A stretch of DNA of 64,000 nt from SZUA-442 sp963753185 (GTDB taxonomy: Bacteria; Actinomycetota; Acidimicrobiia; Spongiisociales; UBA5794), in NCBI GenBank assembly GCA_963753185.1, contig CAVWBO010000007.1, forward strand, positions 620,001 to 684,000, read 5' to 3'. A program made the position numbers and the translations under genes. Below the pieces are notes generated by a model. The model did no database searches and was not told the origin of the DNA. It worked only from the letters and a program-made list of their open reading frames with translations. Below, piece after piece: positions 42,358-51,100 of the stretch (within the stretch, counting starts at the first letter, position 1; the number at the start of each line of letters is the position of its first letter).

Positions 42358-42750
42358 ATGTCGCGATCGCTTGATGGCTGGATCGAGGGTTATCGGTCGG
42401 CATGGGAGACCCGTGACGCGGATGCCGTGGTCGGATTGTTCAGCCCTGAGGCGACCTATCGATCCAACATCTTCGAGGAGCCGCATCGGGGGCGAGATGG
42501 CATCAGGGCGTACTGGACCTCGGTGACCGAGGCGCAGAGCGACGTCGGCGTCCGGATGGGCGCGCCGTATGTCGACGGTCGGCGGGTAACCGTCGAGTTC
42601 TGGACGAACATGAGGGTCGCAGGTGATGAGGTCACCCTGCCCGGCTGCCTCCTCCTCGAGTTCGACGACGCATGGATGTGCACCCGCCTCCACGAGTACT
42701 GGCACTTCGAACCCGGCCACCACGAGCCGCCCCCGGAGTGGGGTGCCTGA
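42358..42750 (+). CDS. SnoaL-like / NTF2-fold protein
   Basis: 130 aa. DGWIEGYRSAWETRDADAVVGLFSPEATYRSNIFEEPHRGRDGIRAYW is the classic cone-shaped SnoaL/NTF2 start; the rest forms the curved sheet (VEFWTNMRVAGDEVTLPGCLLLEF.. CTRLHEYWHFEPG). Families range from polyketide cyclases to dehydratases; function not deducible. ATG 42358 follows a GGAAGGAG stretch. Confidence 0.8.
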   Translation: MSRSLDGWIEGYRSAWETRDADAVVGLFSPEATYRSNIFEEPHRGRDGIRAYWTSVTEAQSDVGVRMGAPYVDGRRVTVEFWTNMRVAGDEVTLPGCLLLEFDDAWMCTRLHEYWHFEPGHHEPPPEWGA

Positions 42751-42788
42751 GTCTCCATCCGACAGCATGGTTTGCGGACGTTCGACGG

Positions 42789-43490
42789 CTATACGGTGTC
42801 TCGGAGGCGGTCGAGGCCGTCGAGGATCAGGTCGAGCCCGAACGTGAACTCGGTCTCGTCGTCGCACCACCCGAGGGAGTCCTCCGCCGGGTCATGGACG
42901 ATCACCTCCAACATGCCTGCGATGTTGGGGTAAACGGATGCCATCTCCTGGATCATCGCCGTCGTCATGTCGTCGCTCGCTCCGTCGTCGTCGGGAACGA
43001 ACAGCTCCTGCGTGAACCCCAGGGCACGGCTGCCAAGGGCATGCATCGCGTGATGCGCGAGATCGAAGGTGAACCCTCCGGCGACGAACACACCGAGGAG
43101 CCCATCGAAGTACCCGATCAGTGGTGGATGCATCTCGGTCCGCGACTCGATCACGCCCGGCGCCCACGGGTGGAGGAGCAGGACACTGCGGGCGACCAGG
43201 ATCCGCTCTCGCATCGCCCGCTTCCAGTCGTCTGGGTCCGCCGGGGGTTCGATGTCGGCGGTACGATGGCCGATCTCGACGACGAGCCTCTCGACGACGC
43301 CGTCGAGCAGATCTTCCTTGTTCGCCACGTGGTTGTAGAGGGACATCGCCTCGACCCCGAGATCCTGGCCGAGCCTGCGCATCGTGAGCGCCTCGATGCC
43401 CTCGCGGTCTGCGAGGTCGATCGCTGCTTCGAGCACGCGCGAGCGACTGAGGGGGATGCGGATCTCGGTCGTCTCGGTCGATGCAGTCAT
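42789..43490 (-). CDS. TetR-family transcriptional regulator
   Basis: 233 aa. N-terminal HTH: LSRSRVLEAAIDLADREGIEALTMRRLGQDLGVEAMSLYNHVANKEDLLDGV. The C-terminal domain fits the TetR_C class seen in TetR itself (LLHPWAPGVIESRTEMHPPLIGYFDGLLGVFVAGGF). Divergently transcribed from the deazaflavin-type reductase at 43679, with operator-like repeats between them (43510-43585) and again before the dehydrogenase at 44664, making it the likely repressor of both. Confidence 0.88.
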   Translation of the reverse strand: MTASTETTEIRIPLSRSRVLEAAIDLADREGIEALTMRRLGQDLGVEAMSLYNHVANKEDLLDGVVERLVVEIGHRTADIEPPADPDDWKRAMRERILVARSVLLLHPWAPGVIESRTEMHPPLIGYFDGLLGVFVAGGFTFDLAHHAMHALGSRALGFTQELFVPDDDGASDDMTTAMIQEMASVYPNIAGMLEVIVHDPAEDSLGWCDDETEFTFGLDLILDGLDRLRDTV

Positions 43491-43509
43491 GTGGTTCGAT
43501 CCGATTCTA

Positions 43510-43585
43510 GGTGTACACCGTATGTGCCTGTTGACGAACTTACGCCGTACGTATAGTGTAGGACAAGAAACTTACGCTGTATACC
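43510..43585 (+). promoter_or_regulatory. Promoter and three operator-like repeats between TetR gene and reductase
   Basis: Promoter TTGACG (43531-43536), 17-bp spacer, TAGTGT (43554-43559). A repeat CTTACGCCGTACG lies in the spacer (43539-43551), and CTTACGCTGTATACC follows at 43571-43585. GGTGTACACCGTATG (43510-43524) is their inverted copy on the TetR side. The core TTACGCYGTA is an imperfect palindrome. Binding in the spacer would block polymerase; the inverted copy would allow autoregulation. Confidence 0.6.
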
Positions 43586-43678
43586 CTGACTCACGAAAGG
43601 CACGATCTCCATGATGTATGGGCTGGCCGACAGGCAGACGAATGGGCAATCAGATCCGTCGCAAGGGCTGGTGCGCTG

Positions 43679-44053
43679 ATGCCGATGCCGAGGTGGTGGG
43701 GGCAGATCAACAAGCGCGTGTTCAACCCCATGACGCTCAAGCGGGGGAAGTCACCTGTGTTCGTCCACGTTGGGCGATCCTCTGGCCGCACGTACCGGAC
43801 TCCCCTCGATGCCTACCCCGTCGACGGCGGCTACCTGTTCATCCTGGTGTACGGGTCCGAGAGCGACTGGGTCAGGAACGCCTTCGCCTCCGGTGGCGCC
43901 ACCCTCGAGATTCAGGGTGAGACCTTCGAGCTGACGTCCCCGCGGGTGATGACAAAGGAAGCAGCCGTGCCGTTACTGCCGTCGGCCTCGAAACCTCCTC
44001 CGGACTTCCTCCGAGTCGACGAGTACCTCCGCATGGATTTGGCAACGGGATGA
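43679..44053 (+). CDS. Deazaflavin (F420)-dependent nitroreductase-family protein
   Basis: 124 aa. PRWWGQINKRVFNPMTLKRGKSPVFVHVGRSSGRTYRTPLDAYPVDGGYLFILVYGSESDWVRNAFASGGATLEI matches the Ddn-like family, including the GRxSGRxYxTPL cofactor segment and the SDWVRN-x(n)-G block. Members use F420 to reduce quinones or nitro compounds. Start at 43679 is tentative, as no strong ribosome-binding site is seen. Under the divergent TetR-type operator. Confidence 0.85.
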   Translation: MPMPRWWGQINKRVFNPMTLKRGKSPVFVHVGRSSGRTYRTPLDAYPVDGGYLFILVYGSESDWVRNAFASGGATLEIQGETFELTSPRVMTKEAAVPLLPSASKPPPDFLRVDEYLRMDLATG

Positions 44054-44091
44054 GTCTCGCTGGCGCGCGGTACCTCCGGTAGGTTTGGCGT

Positions 44092-44562
44092 GTGACCACT
44101 CCCTTCGTACCGACCGACTTCGACGTGCCGGCCTCGTTCGAGGGCGACGGTTTCCGTCTCGAGCCGCTCGGCCCCGAGCACAACGAGCGCGACCACGAGG
44201 CATGGATGTCGAGCGTCGATCACATCCGCGCCACTCCCGGCTTCGAGGATTGGGACTGGCCGGAGCCGATGAGCCTGTCGGCGAACCTCGCAGACCTCGA
44301 ACGCCATGCGTTGGACTTCACCGAGCGCTCCGGGTTCACGTACTCGGTCGTCGATGGCGACGAGGTCATCGGATGTGTCTATATCTATCCGACGGGCACG
44401 GGTTCCGGAGGTGCCACCGTCCGTTCATGGGTGCGGGAGAGCAGGGCCAACATGGACGCCGTTGTCTGGCACGACGTCTCGGCATGGATCGCCGAGCACT
44501 GGCCTTTCCCGACCATCACATACGCGCCACGCGCTCGACCGGATACGGACGAAACCACCTGA
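44092..44562 (+). CDS. GNAT-like N-acetyltransferase
   Basis: 156 aa from the GTG at 44092. FRLEPLGPEHNERDHEAWMSSVDHIRATPGFEDWDWPEPMSLSANLADLERHALDFTERSGFTYSVVDGDEVIGCVYIYP is the GNAT N-terminal pattern; the C-terminal acetyl-CoA loop is unusually short and lacks a clear Q/R-x-x-G-x-G/A. It may be a divergent or inactive member. Lies between the reductase and the second TetR-type promoter, which starts right after its stop. Confidence 0.65.
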   Translation: MTTPFVPTDFDVPASFEGDGFRLEPLGPEHNERDHEAWMSSVDHIRATPGFEDWDWPEPMSLSANLADLERHALDFTERSGFTYSVVDGDEVIGCVYIYPTGTGSGGATVRSWVRESRANMDAVVWHDVSAWIAEHWPFPTITYAPRARPDTDETT

Positions 44563-44568
44563 GCCCCC

Positions 44569-44622
44569 TTGACGTACTTACAGCGTATGTGTAGGCTGCT
44601 GAGCAGCGACTTACGCTGTAAA
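44569..44622 (+). promoter_or_regulatory. Second promoter with the same operator architecture
   Basis: TTGACG (44569-44574), 17-bp spacer containing CTTACAGCGTATG (44577-44589), then TAGGCT (44592-44597), and CTTACGCTGTAAA at 44610-44622. Order and spacing (33 bp between repeats, 32 at the first promoter) match the 43510-43585 region closely, so the same regulator should control both. Confidence 0.6.
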
Positions 44623-44663
44623 TCAAATGGGGACTGTCTCCTACCCCACGAAAGGACTCCACC

Positions 44664-45710
44664 ATGACGAGCAACGAGGCGACGAACCATTCCGGGAGCG
44701 AGCCCGCGCGACCCGGCATTCCGGACCGTCGGTCAGCGATGCACGCGATCGTCCAGGATCGATACGGCGGTCCCGAGGTCCTCGAGCTGGCAGAGGTCCC
44801 CGTCCCCGAACCAGGGGAGGATCAGGTCCTCATCGAGGTCCGCGCCGCATCCGTGAACCCGTACGACTGGCACCTCATGAGGGCGATTCCGCACTTCGTG
44901 CGTCTGTCGAATGGGTTCAACCGCCCAAGGAATCGGATACCGGGAGCTGATTATGCCGGCGTGGTCGCGGCGGTCGGCTCGGGCGTGTCGGATCTCGCTG
45001 TCGGGGACGAGGTCTTCGGCGGTACCGGCAGCGGCACGCTTGCGGACTTCGTCGTCGTCGCGCGACGCAATGCCGTCCACAAGCCAACCAACATCACCTT
45101 CGAGCAGGCGGCTGCCGTGCCGATGGGCGGCATCACCGCGCTCCAGGCGCTCAGGGACAGCGGCAGGGTCGAGGCTGGCCACACAGTCCTCATCAACGGG
45201 GCTGCGGGAGGCGTCGGGACCTTCGCTGTCCAGATCGCCAAGGCAATGGGGGCCCAGGTCACAGCCGTGTGCAGCACGCGCAACGTCGAGATGGTCCGCT
45301 CCATCGGTGCGGACAACGTCATCGACTACACAGAGGTCGACTTCACGAAGACCGGACAGCGATACGACGTGATCATCGACATCATCGGCAACCACTCCAT
45401 CACCGCCGTCCGCCGCGTGCTCGAGCCCAAGGGCCGTCTCGTCGGAGTAGGACAAGCCGATATGGGGGACTGGATCGGTCCGATCGCGTTCCTCGGCGGT
45501 CTCGCCCTCTCCTCGATCGGGCGCTCCAGGAAATCGTCCGCGATGGTGGCGAAGAACACCCAGGAGGACTTCCTCGTCCTTGCGCAGATGCTCGAAGAGG
45601 GATCCATCGTTCCCGTGATCGATCGCACGTACCCGCTTGCGGAGGCGCCTGACGCGATTCGCTACCTCGAGGAGGGCCACGCCCGAGGGAAGGTCATCAT
45701 CCTGCCGTGA
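44664..45710 (+). CDS. Medium-chain NAD(P)-dependent alcohol dehydrogenase / quinone oxidoreductase
   Basis: 348 aa. MHAIVQDRYGGPEVLELAEVPVPEPGEDQVLIEVRAASVNPYDWHLM is the standard MDR N terminus. The Rossmann domain has VLINGAAGGVGTFAVQIAKAMGAQVTAVCSTRN. No catalytic zinc ligands are visible, so it belongs to the zinc-independent quinone oxidoreductase-like subgroup. Expressed from the second TetR-controlled promoter. Confidence 0.9.
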   Translation: MTSNEATNHSGSEPARPGIPDRRSAMHAIVQDRYGGPEVLELAEVPVPEPGEDQVLIEVRAASVNPYDWHLMRAIPHFVRLSNGFNRPRNRIPGADYAGVVAAVGSGVSDLAVGDEVFGGTGSGTLADFVVVARRNAVHKPTNITFEQAAAVPMGGITALQALRDSGRVEAGHTVLINGAAGGVGTFAVQIAKAMGAQVTAVCSTRNVEMVRSIGADNVIDYTEVDFTKTGQRYDVIIDIIGNHSITAVRRVLEPKGRLVGVGQADMGDWIGPIAFLGGLALSSIGRSRKSSAMVAKNTQEDFLVLAQMLEEGSIVPVIDRTYPLAEAPDAIRYLEEGHARGKVIILP

Positions 45711-45728
45711 TCCGAACGCGCCGGGAGG

Positions 45729-45946
45729 TCATGGCTCGATCCGGGTGACCGTGGGGACCCGGTCGATGTCGCGATCGAAGGAGGCGACACTCTCGACGCC
45801 GGTCGACTCGATCGCCGGGTGGTCCTGAGGACTTCGTCCCACGGTGTGCCTCGGCGAGCCGTCGGGACGTCAACGACCCCTGCGAGGTCGAGGAGGTTCG
45901 GGGTCCTCGCGAGGACGGCGCGATTCTCCTCGACGCGGAAGGTCAC
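45729..45946 (-). pseudogene. Remnant of a VapB/VapC toxin-antitoxin pair
   Basis: Two scraps on the minus strand. The first (from a GTG at 45946 overlapping the stop of the upstream deaminase gene) encodes NLLDLAGVVDVPTARRGTPWDEV, like the tail of AbrB-type antitoxins. The second, in another frame, encodes ESVASFDRDIDRVPTVTRIEP and a stop, the last strand of a PIN nuclease. The middle of both genes is deleted. Confidence 0.55.
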
Positions 45947-46962
45947 CTCGGCTCTGACGATGAAGCCACCGCGTCAAGTTCGGCGAGGAGTAGGTCTCGT
46001 TCGGCATCCGGCAGGAACGACGCCTCGATCGAGTTCCGTGCGAGCTTGACGAGGTCGTCCGTCGTCAGGCCGAGGCCCTCGGCCACGGCTACGTAGTTGT
46101 CGAGGACGTATCCGCCGAAGTACGCAGGGTCGTCCGAGTTGACCGTGACCCGCACGCCGAGGTCGAGGAGCCTCTTGAGGCTGTGGTCCCCTATGCGTCC
46201 CACCACCTTGAGCTTCACGTTCGAAAGCGGGCACATCGTCAGGGGCACCTCGTCGGCGATCAGCCGGGCCATGAGGTCGGGATCCTCCTCTGACCGCACA
46301 CCATGGTCGATGCGCTCGACACCGAGCGCATCGAGCGCGCCTTTCACGTACTCGGGTGGACCCTCCTCGCCCGCGTGGGCGACGGCGTGGAGACCGGCTT
46401 CGCGGGCGGCCCGAAACACGTCGGTGAACAGCTCCGGTGGGTAACCGACCTCCGAGGAGTCGAGCCCGACTGCCAGGAGGCGATCCCTGAATGGCTCGGA
46501 TGCATCCCACGCGGCGAGCGCGTCTTCGGGAGGCAGGTGTCGCAGGAAGCACATGATGAGCCCGACAGAGATGTCCCAGCGTTCGCGGGCCTCGTCGATC
46601 GCCTTCGAGAAACCGGCCATGAAGATCGGGAAGCCGATGCCGCGCGCGGTGTGGGTCTGAGGGTCGAAGAAGATCTCCGCCCTTTTCACGCCATCGTGAT
46701 GGGCTCGCTCGAGGTACGCAAGGAGAAGGTCGTGGAAGTCCTCCTCGGTGACAAGGACGGCCGCGCCGAGGTAGTAGATGTCGAGGAACGACTGCAGGTC
46801 GGTGAACTCGTACGCCGACCTGAGATCATCGACCGAGGCGTACGGCAGGTCCATGCCGTTGCGTTCCGCGAGTTCGAACAGCATCTCCGGTTCGAGGGTC
46901 CCCTCGATGTGGATGTGGAGCTCAGCCTTCGGTAGCCCCCTGATGAATGACGCCAGGTCCAT
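45943..46962 (-). CDS. Adenosine/adenine deaminase family protein (probably adenine deaminase)
   Basis: 339 aa. PKAELHIHIEGTLEPEMLFELAERNG supplies the metal HxH and substrate Glu-Gly. AVAHAGEEGPPEYVKGALDALGVERIDHGVRSEEDP carries the His, the catalytic HAGE Glu and IDHG. VTVNSDDPAYFGGYVLDNY carries the metal and catalytic Asp pair. The DDPAYFGGY variant is typical of the adenine-deaminase subgroup rather than adenosine deaminases. It would deaminate adenine to hypoxanthine, feeding the molybdenum hydroxylases nearby. Divergent from the amidohydrolase at 47099. Confidence 0.85.
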   Translation of the reverse strand: MDLASFIRGLPKAELHIHIEGTLEPEMLFELAERNGMDLPYASVDDLRSAYEFTDLQSFLDIYYLGAAVLVTEEDFHDLLLAYLERAHHDGVKRAEIFFDPQTHTARGIGFPIFMAGFSKAIDEARERWDISVGLIMCFLRHLPPEDALAAWDASEPFRDRLLAVGLDSSEVGYPPELFTDVFRAAREAGLHAVAHAGEEGPPEYVKGALDALGVERIDHGVRSEEDPDLMARLIADEVPLTMCPLSNVKLKVVGRIGDHSLKRLLDLGVRVTVNSDDPAYFGGYVLDNYVAVAEGLGLTTDDLVKLARNSIEASFLPDAERDLLLAELDAVASSSEPR

Positions 46963-47021
46963 CCCTCCATTCAACCAGATGTGCGATCGGCACCGCGACG
47001 GCGTGGGCTCCGGGGCGTACC

Positions 47022-47102
47022 ATGGTGGTGACCGCCTTGGAGGATCCGATGGAGGAATCGATCGCACCGAACGCCCACCGATCGAAGCAGGTGACCAAAT
47101 GA
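47022..47102 (+). other. 26-codon upstream open frame overlapping the amidohydrolase start
   Basis: ATG at 47022 starts MVVTALEDPMEESIAPNAHR and ends at TGA 47100-47102, overlapping the ATG of the amidohydrolase (ATGA). It could be a coupled leader or what remains of a lost N terminus. No known motif. Confidence 0.3.
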
Positions 47103-48121
47103 CCTCTGTGACCCCCGGTCTCGTCTGTGCACACCACCACCTGTACTCCGAACTCGCCCGCGGCATGCCAGCGCCACCGAAGGTGGCGACCAACTTCCAG
47201 GAGATCCTCGAGCAGGTGTGGTGGCGCCTCGATGCGGCGCTCGACCTCGAGATGCTCGAATGGTCCGCCAAGCTCGGTGCACTCGAAGCGCTCGAGGCAG
47301 GGACGACGGCGATCGTCGACCACAACGAGACCCCGAATGCCATCGAGGGATCGCTCTCGGTGATCGCCGACGCATGTGCCGAAGTCGGCGTCCGCGTCGT
47401 GGGCGCGTACGGGGTCACCGATCGCCACGGTCCGGACGGTGCTTGGCGCGGCCTCGAGGAGAACCGGCGCTTCCTCGCGGGCGGAGGACGCGGTCTCGTC
47501 GGAGTCCACGCGGCATTCACCTGCACCGACGAGACACTCGAGGCCGCCGCTGCTCTCGCGGAGGAGTTCGATGTCGGCGTCCACATCCACGTCGCAGAGG
47601 GTCCGGGTGATGTGGGCGCTCCAGAACGGCTCGCCGGCATGACGAACGGCCTATGGCTCCTCAGCCACGGCGTCCACCTCGCCGATGACCACGGGCTCGA
47701 GGGAACGATCCTCCACAACCCCCGCTCCAACCTGAACAACGGCGTCGGCTACGCCGACCCGGCACGATTCGCGAATCCGGTCGCACTCGGAACCGACGGT
47801 ATCGGTGCGAACATGATCGAAGAGTTCCGCCTTGCGTACGTGATGCAGCGCTCGGTGGACGTCACGGTCGGACCCGACCCGGCGTGGTCGTGGCTGGAGA
47901 ACGGATGGGCCCTCGTCCCCGAGGCACGCGACGACGAGGTGACGTGGTCGTACGAGCCGATGGACCCATGGCACATCGCCTTCACGGCGGGAATCCATCC
48001 CCTCGAGGTGAAGGTCGCCGGCGAGGTGGTCTACGCGGACGGAGCACCCACCAGGGTCGATGCGACCGAGATCAGGGCAAAGGCGAAGGAGCAGGCAATC
48101 CGTCTGCACGCACGGCTGTAA
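47099..48121 (+). CDS. ssnA: SsnA-like amidohydrolase, short N terminus
   Basis: 340 aa. It starts almost directly at the first metal-binding motif (TPGLVCAHHHLYSELARGMPAP). Later motifs are AGTTAIVDHNETPNAIEGSLSVIADACAEVGVRVVGAYGVTDRHG, VGVHAAFTCTDE, DVGVHIHVAEGP (His) and ALGTDGIGANMIEEFRLA (metal Asp). Related SsnA/aminohydrolases are ~400-445 aa with a beta-sandwich of ~60 residues before the barrel; that part is absent here, and no alternative start in frame supplies it. It lies 16 bp before ygfK. Confidence 0.75.
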   Translation: MTSVTPGLVCAHHHLYSELARGMPAPPKVATNFQEILEQVWWRLDAALDLEMLEWSAKLGALEALEAGTTAIVDHNETPNAIEGSLSVIADACAEVGVRVVGAYGVTDRHGPDGAWRGLEENRRFLAGGGRGLVGVHAAFTCTDETLEAAAALAEEFDVGVHIHVAEGPGDVGAPERLAGMTNGLWLLSHGVHLADDHGLEGTILHNPRSNLNNGVGYADPARFANPVALGTDGIGANMIEEFRLAYVMQRSVDVTVGPDPAWSWLENGWALVPEARDDEVTWSYEPMDPWHIAFTAGIHPLEVKVAGEVVYADGAPTRVDATEIRAKAKEQAIRLHARL

Positions 48122-48137
48122 CCGGAGAGAGGGCACG

Positions 48138-51100
48138 ATGTCGGACCGATTCGCACCTATCACGATGGAGCAGCTCGCGGACTGGGTCTTCACCGAGCTC
48201 GAGCACAAGGACTCGATCTTCGGCATCCCCCGCGCTGCATTCTTCACGCCGAGCGAAGCCGATCGATTCCGGACCATCAACTACGGGAAAGTGCTCGAGA
48301 CACCATTCGGTGTCGCTGCAGGACCGCACACCCAGATGGCACAGAACATCATCGTCTCCTGGCTCGTCGGGGCGCGCTTCATCGAACTGAAGACGGTCCA
48401 GACACTCGACGAGCTCGACGTCAACAAGCCATGCATCGACCTCGAGGACGAGGGGTACAACGTCGAGTGGTCCCAGGAGCTGAAGATCCACCAATCCTTC
48501 GACGAGTACCTCCGTGCGTGGGTGCTCATCCACGCGCTCCACCGGAGGCTCGGGTTCGGCGGCGACGCACCGGGGATGATCTTCAACATGAGCGTCGGAT
48601 ACGACCTCGCCGGGATCCTCCAGCCGAACGTCCAGTGGTATCTCGACGTCATGAGAGACGCGTCGGGGTACCTCGAACCGTATGTCGACATCGTCGCGCA
48701 GCGGTATCCCGAGATGCGCGGGATCACCATCCCCTCGCAGATCTCCGACACCATCACCCTGTCGACGATGCACGGCTGCCCGCCAGAGGAGATCGAGCAG
48801 ATCTCGACCTACCTCCTGGAGAAGCGCGGCCTCCACACGTCCGTCAAGTGCAATCCCACCCTGCTGGGTGCCGACCGGGTTCGGGCGATCGTGAACGACG
48901 AACTCGGGTTCTCCGATGTGGTGATCCCCGACTCGGCATTCGGGCACGACCTCAAGTGGATCGACGCCGTTCCGATGATCCACAACCTGCGCAGGGTCGC
49001 ACGCCACGAGGGCCTCACGTTCGGCCTGAAGCTCTCGAACACCCTCGAGGTCGAGAACCACCGACCCGTCTTCCCAGACGACGAGATGATGTACCTCTCG
49101 GGCCGTGCGCTCCACGCGGTCACCACGAACCTCGCGCTCCGCCTCTCGGAGGAATTCCGTGGTGACATGCTGCTGTCGTTCGCAGGCGGTGCCGATGCGT
49201 TCAACGTCTCGAACCTCCTCACGGCGGGGATGGCGACCATCACCGTGTGCTCCGATCTCCTCAAGACCGGCGGGTACCTCCGGATGCCCCAATACATCGA
49301 AGAGCTCGACCTCACGCTCGACAAGGTGGAAGCCGCGAACCTCGCGGACCTCGTCGGCCGCACCGCGGTGGACGGCCCCCACTTCGGGACCTTCTCCCGG
49401 ACGCTGACGACGGCGGTCCTGGAGGACACCGACGTCGCGCTGTCCGATGAACAGGCAGACGCGCTCGCAGCCCACCTCGCCCTCGGGTACGACGATCCAA
49501 CCCCAGAAGTCGTGCGACGATGGGCGCTCGACAACGGATTCGGCGCCCAGGATGCCGACACGCTCGCGACCGTCGTCCTGCGTACGCTCGCACGTTTGAA
49601 CCTCGCGGCGTACGCACACGAGGTCAGGGAGGACTGGCGCTACCGCAAGGACTCCTTCCGCACCCACCGATCCAAGACGGATCGCAAGCTCGGCTTGTTC
49701 GACTGCATCGAGGCGCCATGCGTCGACGAGTGCCCGGTCGACCAGGACGTTCCGGCCTACATGAGGGCCGTGCGCGAGGGCCGCATCGAGGACGCGATCG
49801 AGATCACCCGCTCCGACAACCCTGTCGCAGCGATCCTCGGCAGGGTGTGCGACCACCTCTGCGAGACCACGTGCATCCGCACCCACCTCGACCAGCCCCT
49901 GGCGATCCGCGATATCAAGCGGTACATCATGTCCCACGAGACCGAGCCGCTGCTGCCGGTGCCCAGGCTCGCCACGCGTCCCGCGGTCGCCATCATCGGT
50001 GCGGGCCCAGCCGGCATCTCCGCTGCTCGTGACCTTGCCTCCGCAGGTGTCTCCGTGACCATCTTCGAGGCTCACCCGTATCCCGGTGGAATGGTGGGTG
50101 GCGCCATTCCCGAGTACCGGCTTCCCCAGCACGAGATCGACAAGGACATGGCGATCCTCGAGGGGCTCGGGGTCGAGGTCCGCTACAACAAGACCGCAGG
50201 AATCGACTTCTCGCTCGAGGACCTGCTCACCGAGGGCTTCGCTCACGTATTCGTCGCCGTCGGAGCACAGCTTCCGAAGTATCTCGGCTTCGAGGGAGAG
50301 GATGCAGAGGGTGTCCTCGATGCGCTGCGATTCCTTCGAAGCGTGCGCGAGCACGACCCGATCCCCATTGGATCGCGTGTCGGCGTCATCGGTGCGGGGG
50401 ACACCGCCATGGACTGCGCTCGATCGGCCCTTCGTGTCGGTGCCGAGGAGGTGAGCATCATCTATCGGCGCACCATCGACCAGATGCCGGCGGATCCCGA
50501 GGAGGTCCACGCATGCCTCGAGGAGGGAGTCAGGATCGTCGAGGGTGCCAACCCCGCCGCGCTCCACGTCGAGGACGGACGGCTCGCGGGTCTGATCGCG
50601 AGCCGCACCGAGTATCGGGGGGACCGCGATGACTCCGGGCGGAAGATCCCGTACGACGTGCCGGATTCGGAGTTCGAGATTCCCCTCGACACCCTGATCC
50701 TCGCGATCAGCCAGCACTCCCTCGTCGACTTTTTCGGCGGGACTCCACCGAACCTGACACCAAGGGGGTACATCGAGGTGGATCCCGTGACGTTCGAGTC
50801 GTCGATCCCCGGTGTATACGCAGGTGGCGACGTCGCTGCCCACGGGCCGTCGTCGATCGTCAAGGCCGCCGCCGACGGCAAGGCTGCCGCGACAGCGATC
50901 CTGGCTGCGGTTTCACGAGCACCGGAGGAATCCGAGCCAGCGATGCCGCGAACCGACGACATGGCGGGCCTCGTGATGCGCAGGGCGCGTCGCGAGTACC
51001 GCGTGCCGACGAGGTTCACGCCATTGACCCTGCGCCACACCTTCGATGAGACGGCCCTCGTATTCACCGAGGAGGAGGCGCGGGCGGAGGCGAGCCGCTG

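Noticed and set aside
44092..44562. Counting the GNAT-like gene as a member of the TetR regulon
   Set aside because: It lies downstream of the first promoter, but a 38-bp gap with its own start context leaves co-transcription possible yet unproven.
48072..50843. A 923-codon open frame on the minus strand opposite ygfK
   Set aside because: It is a shadow of high-GC codon use. The plus-strand YgfK has full domain motifs, and the antisense translation shows no domain and a biased Val/Asp/Arg composition.
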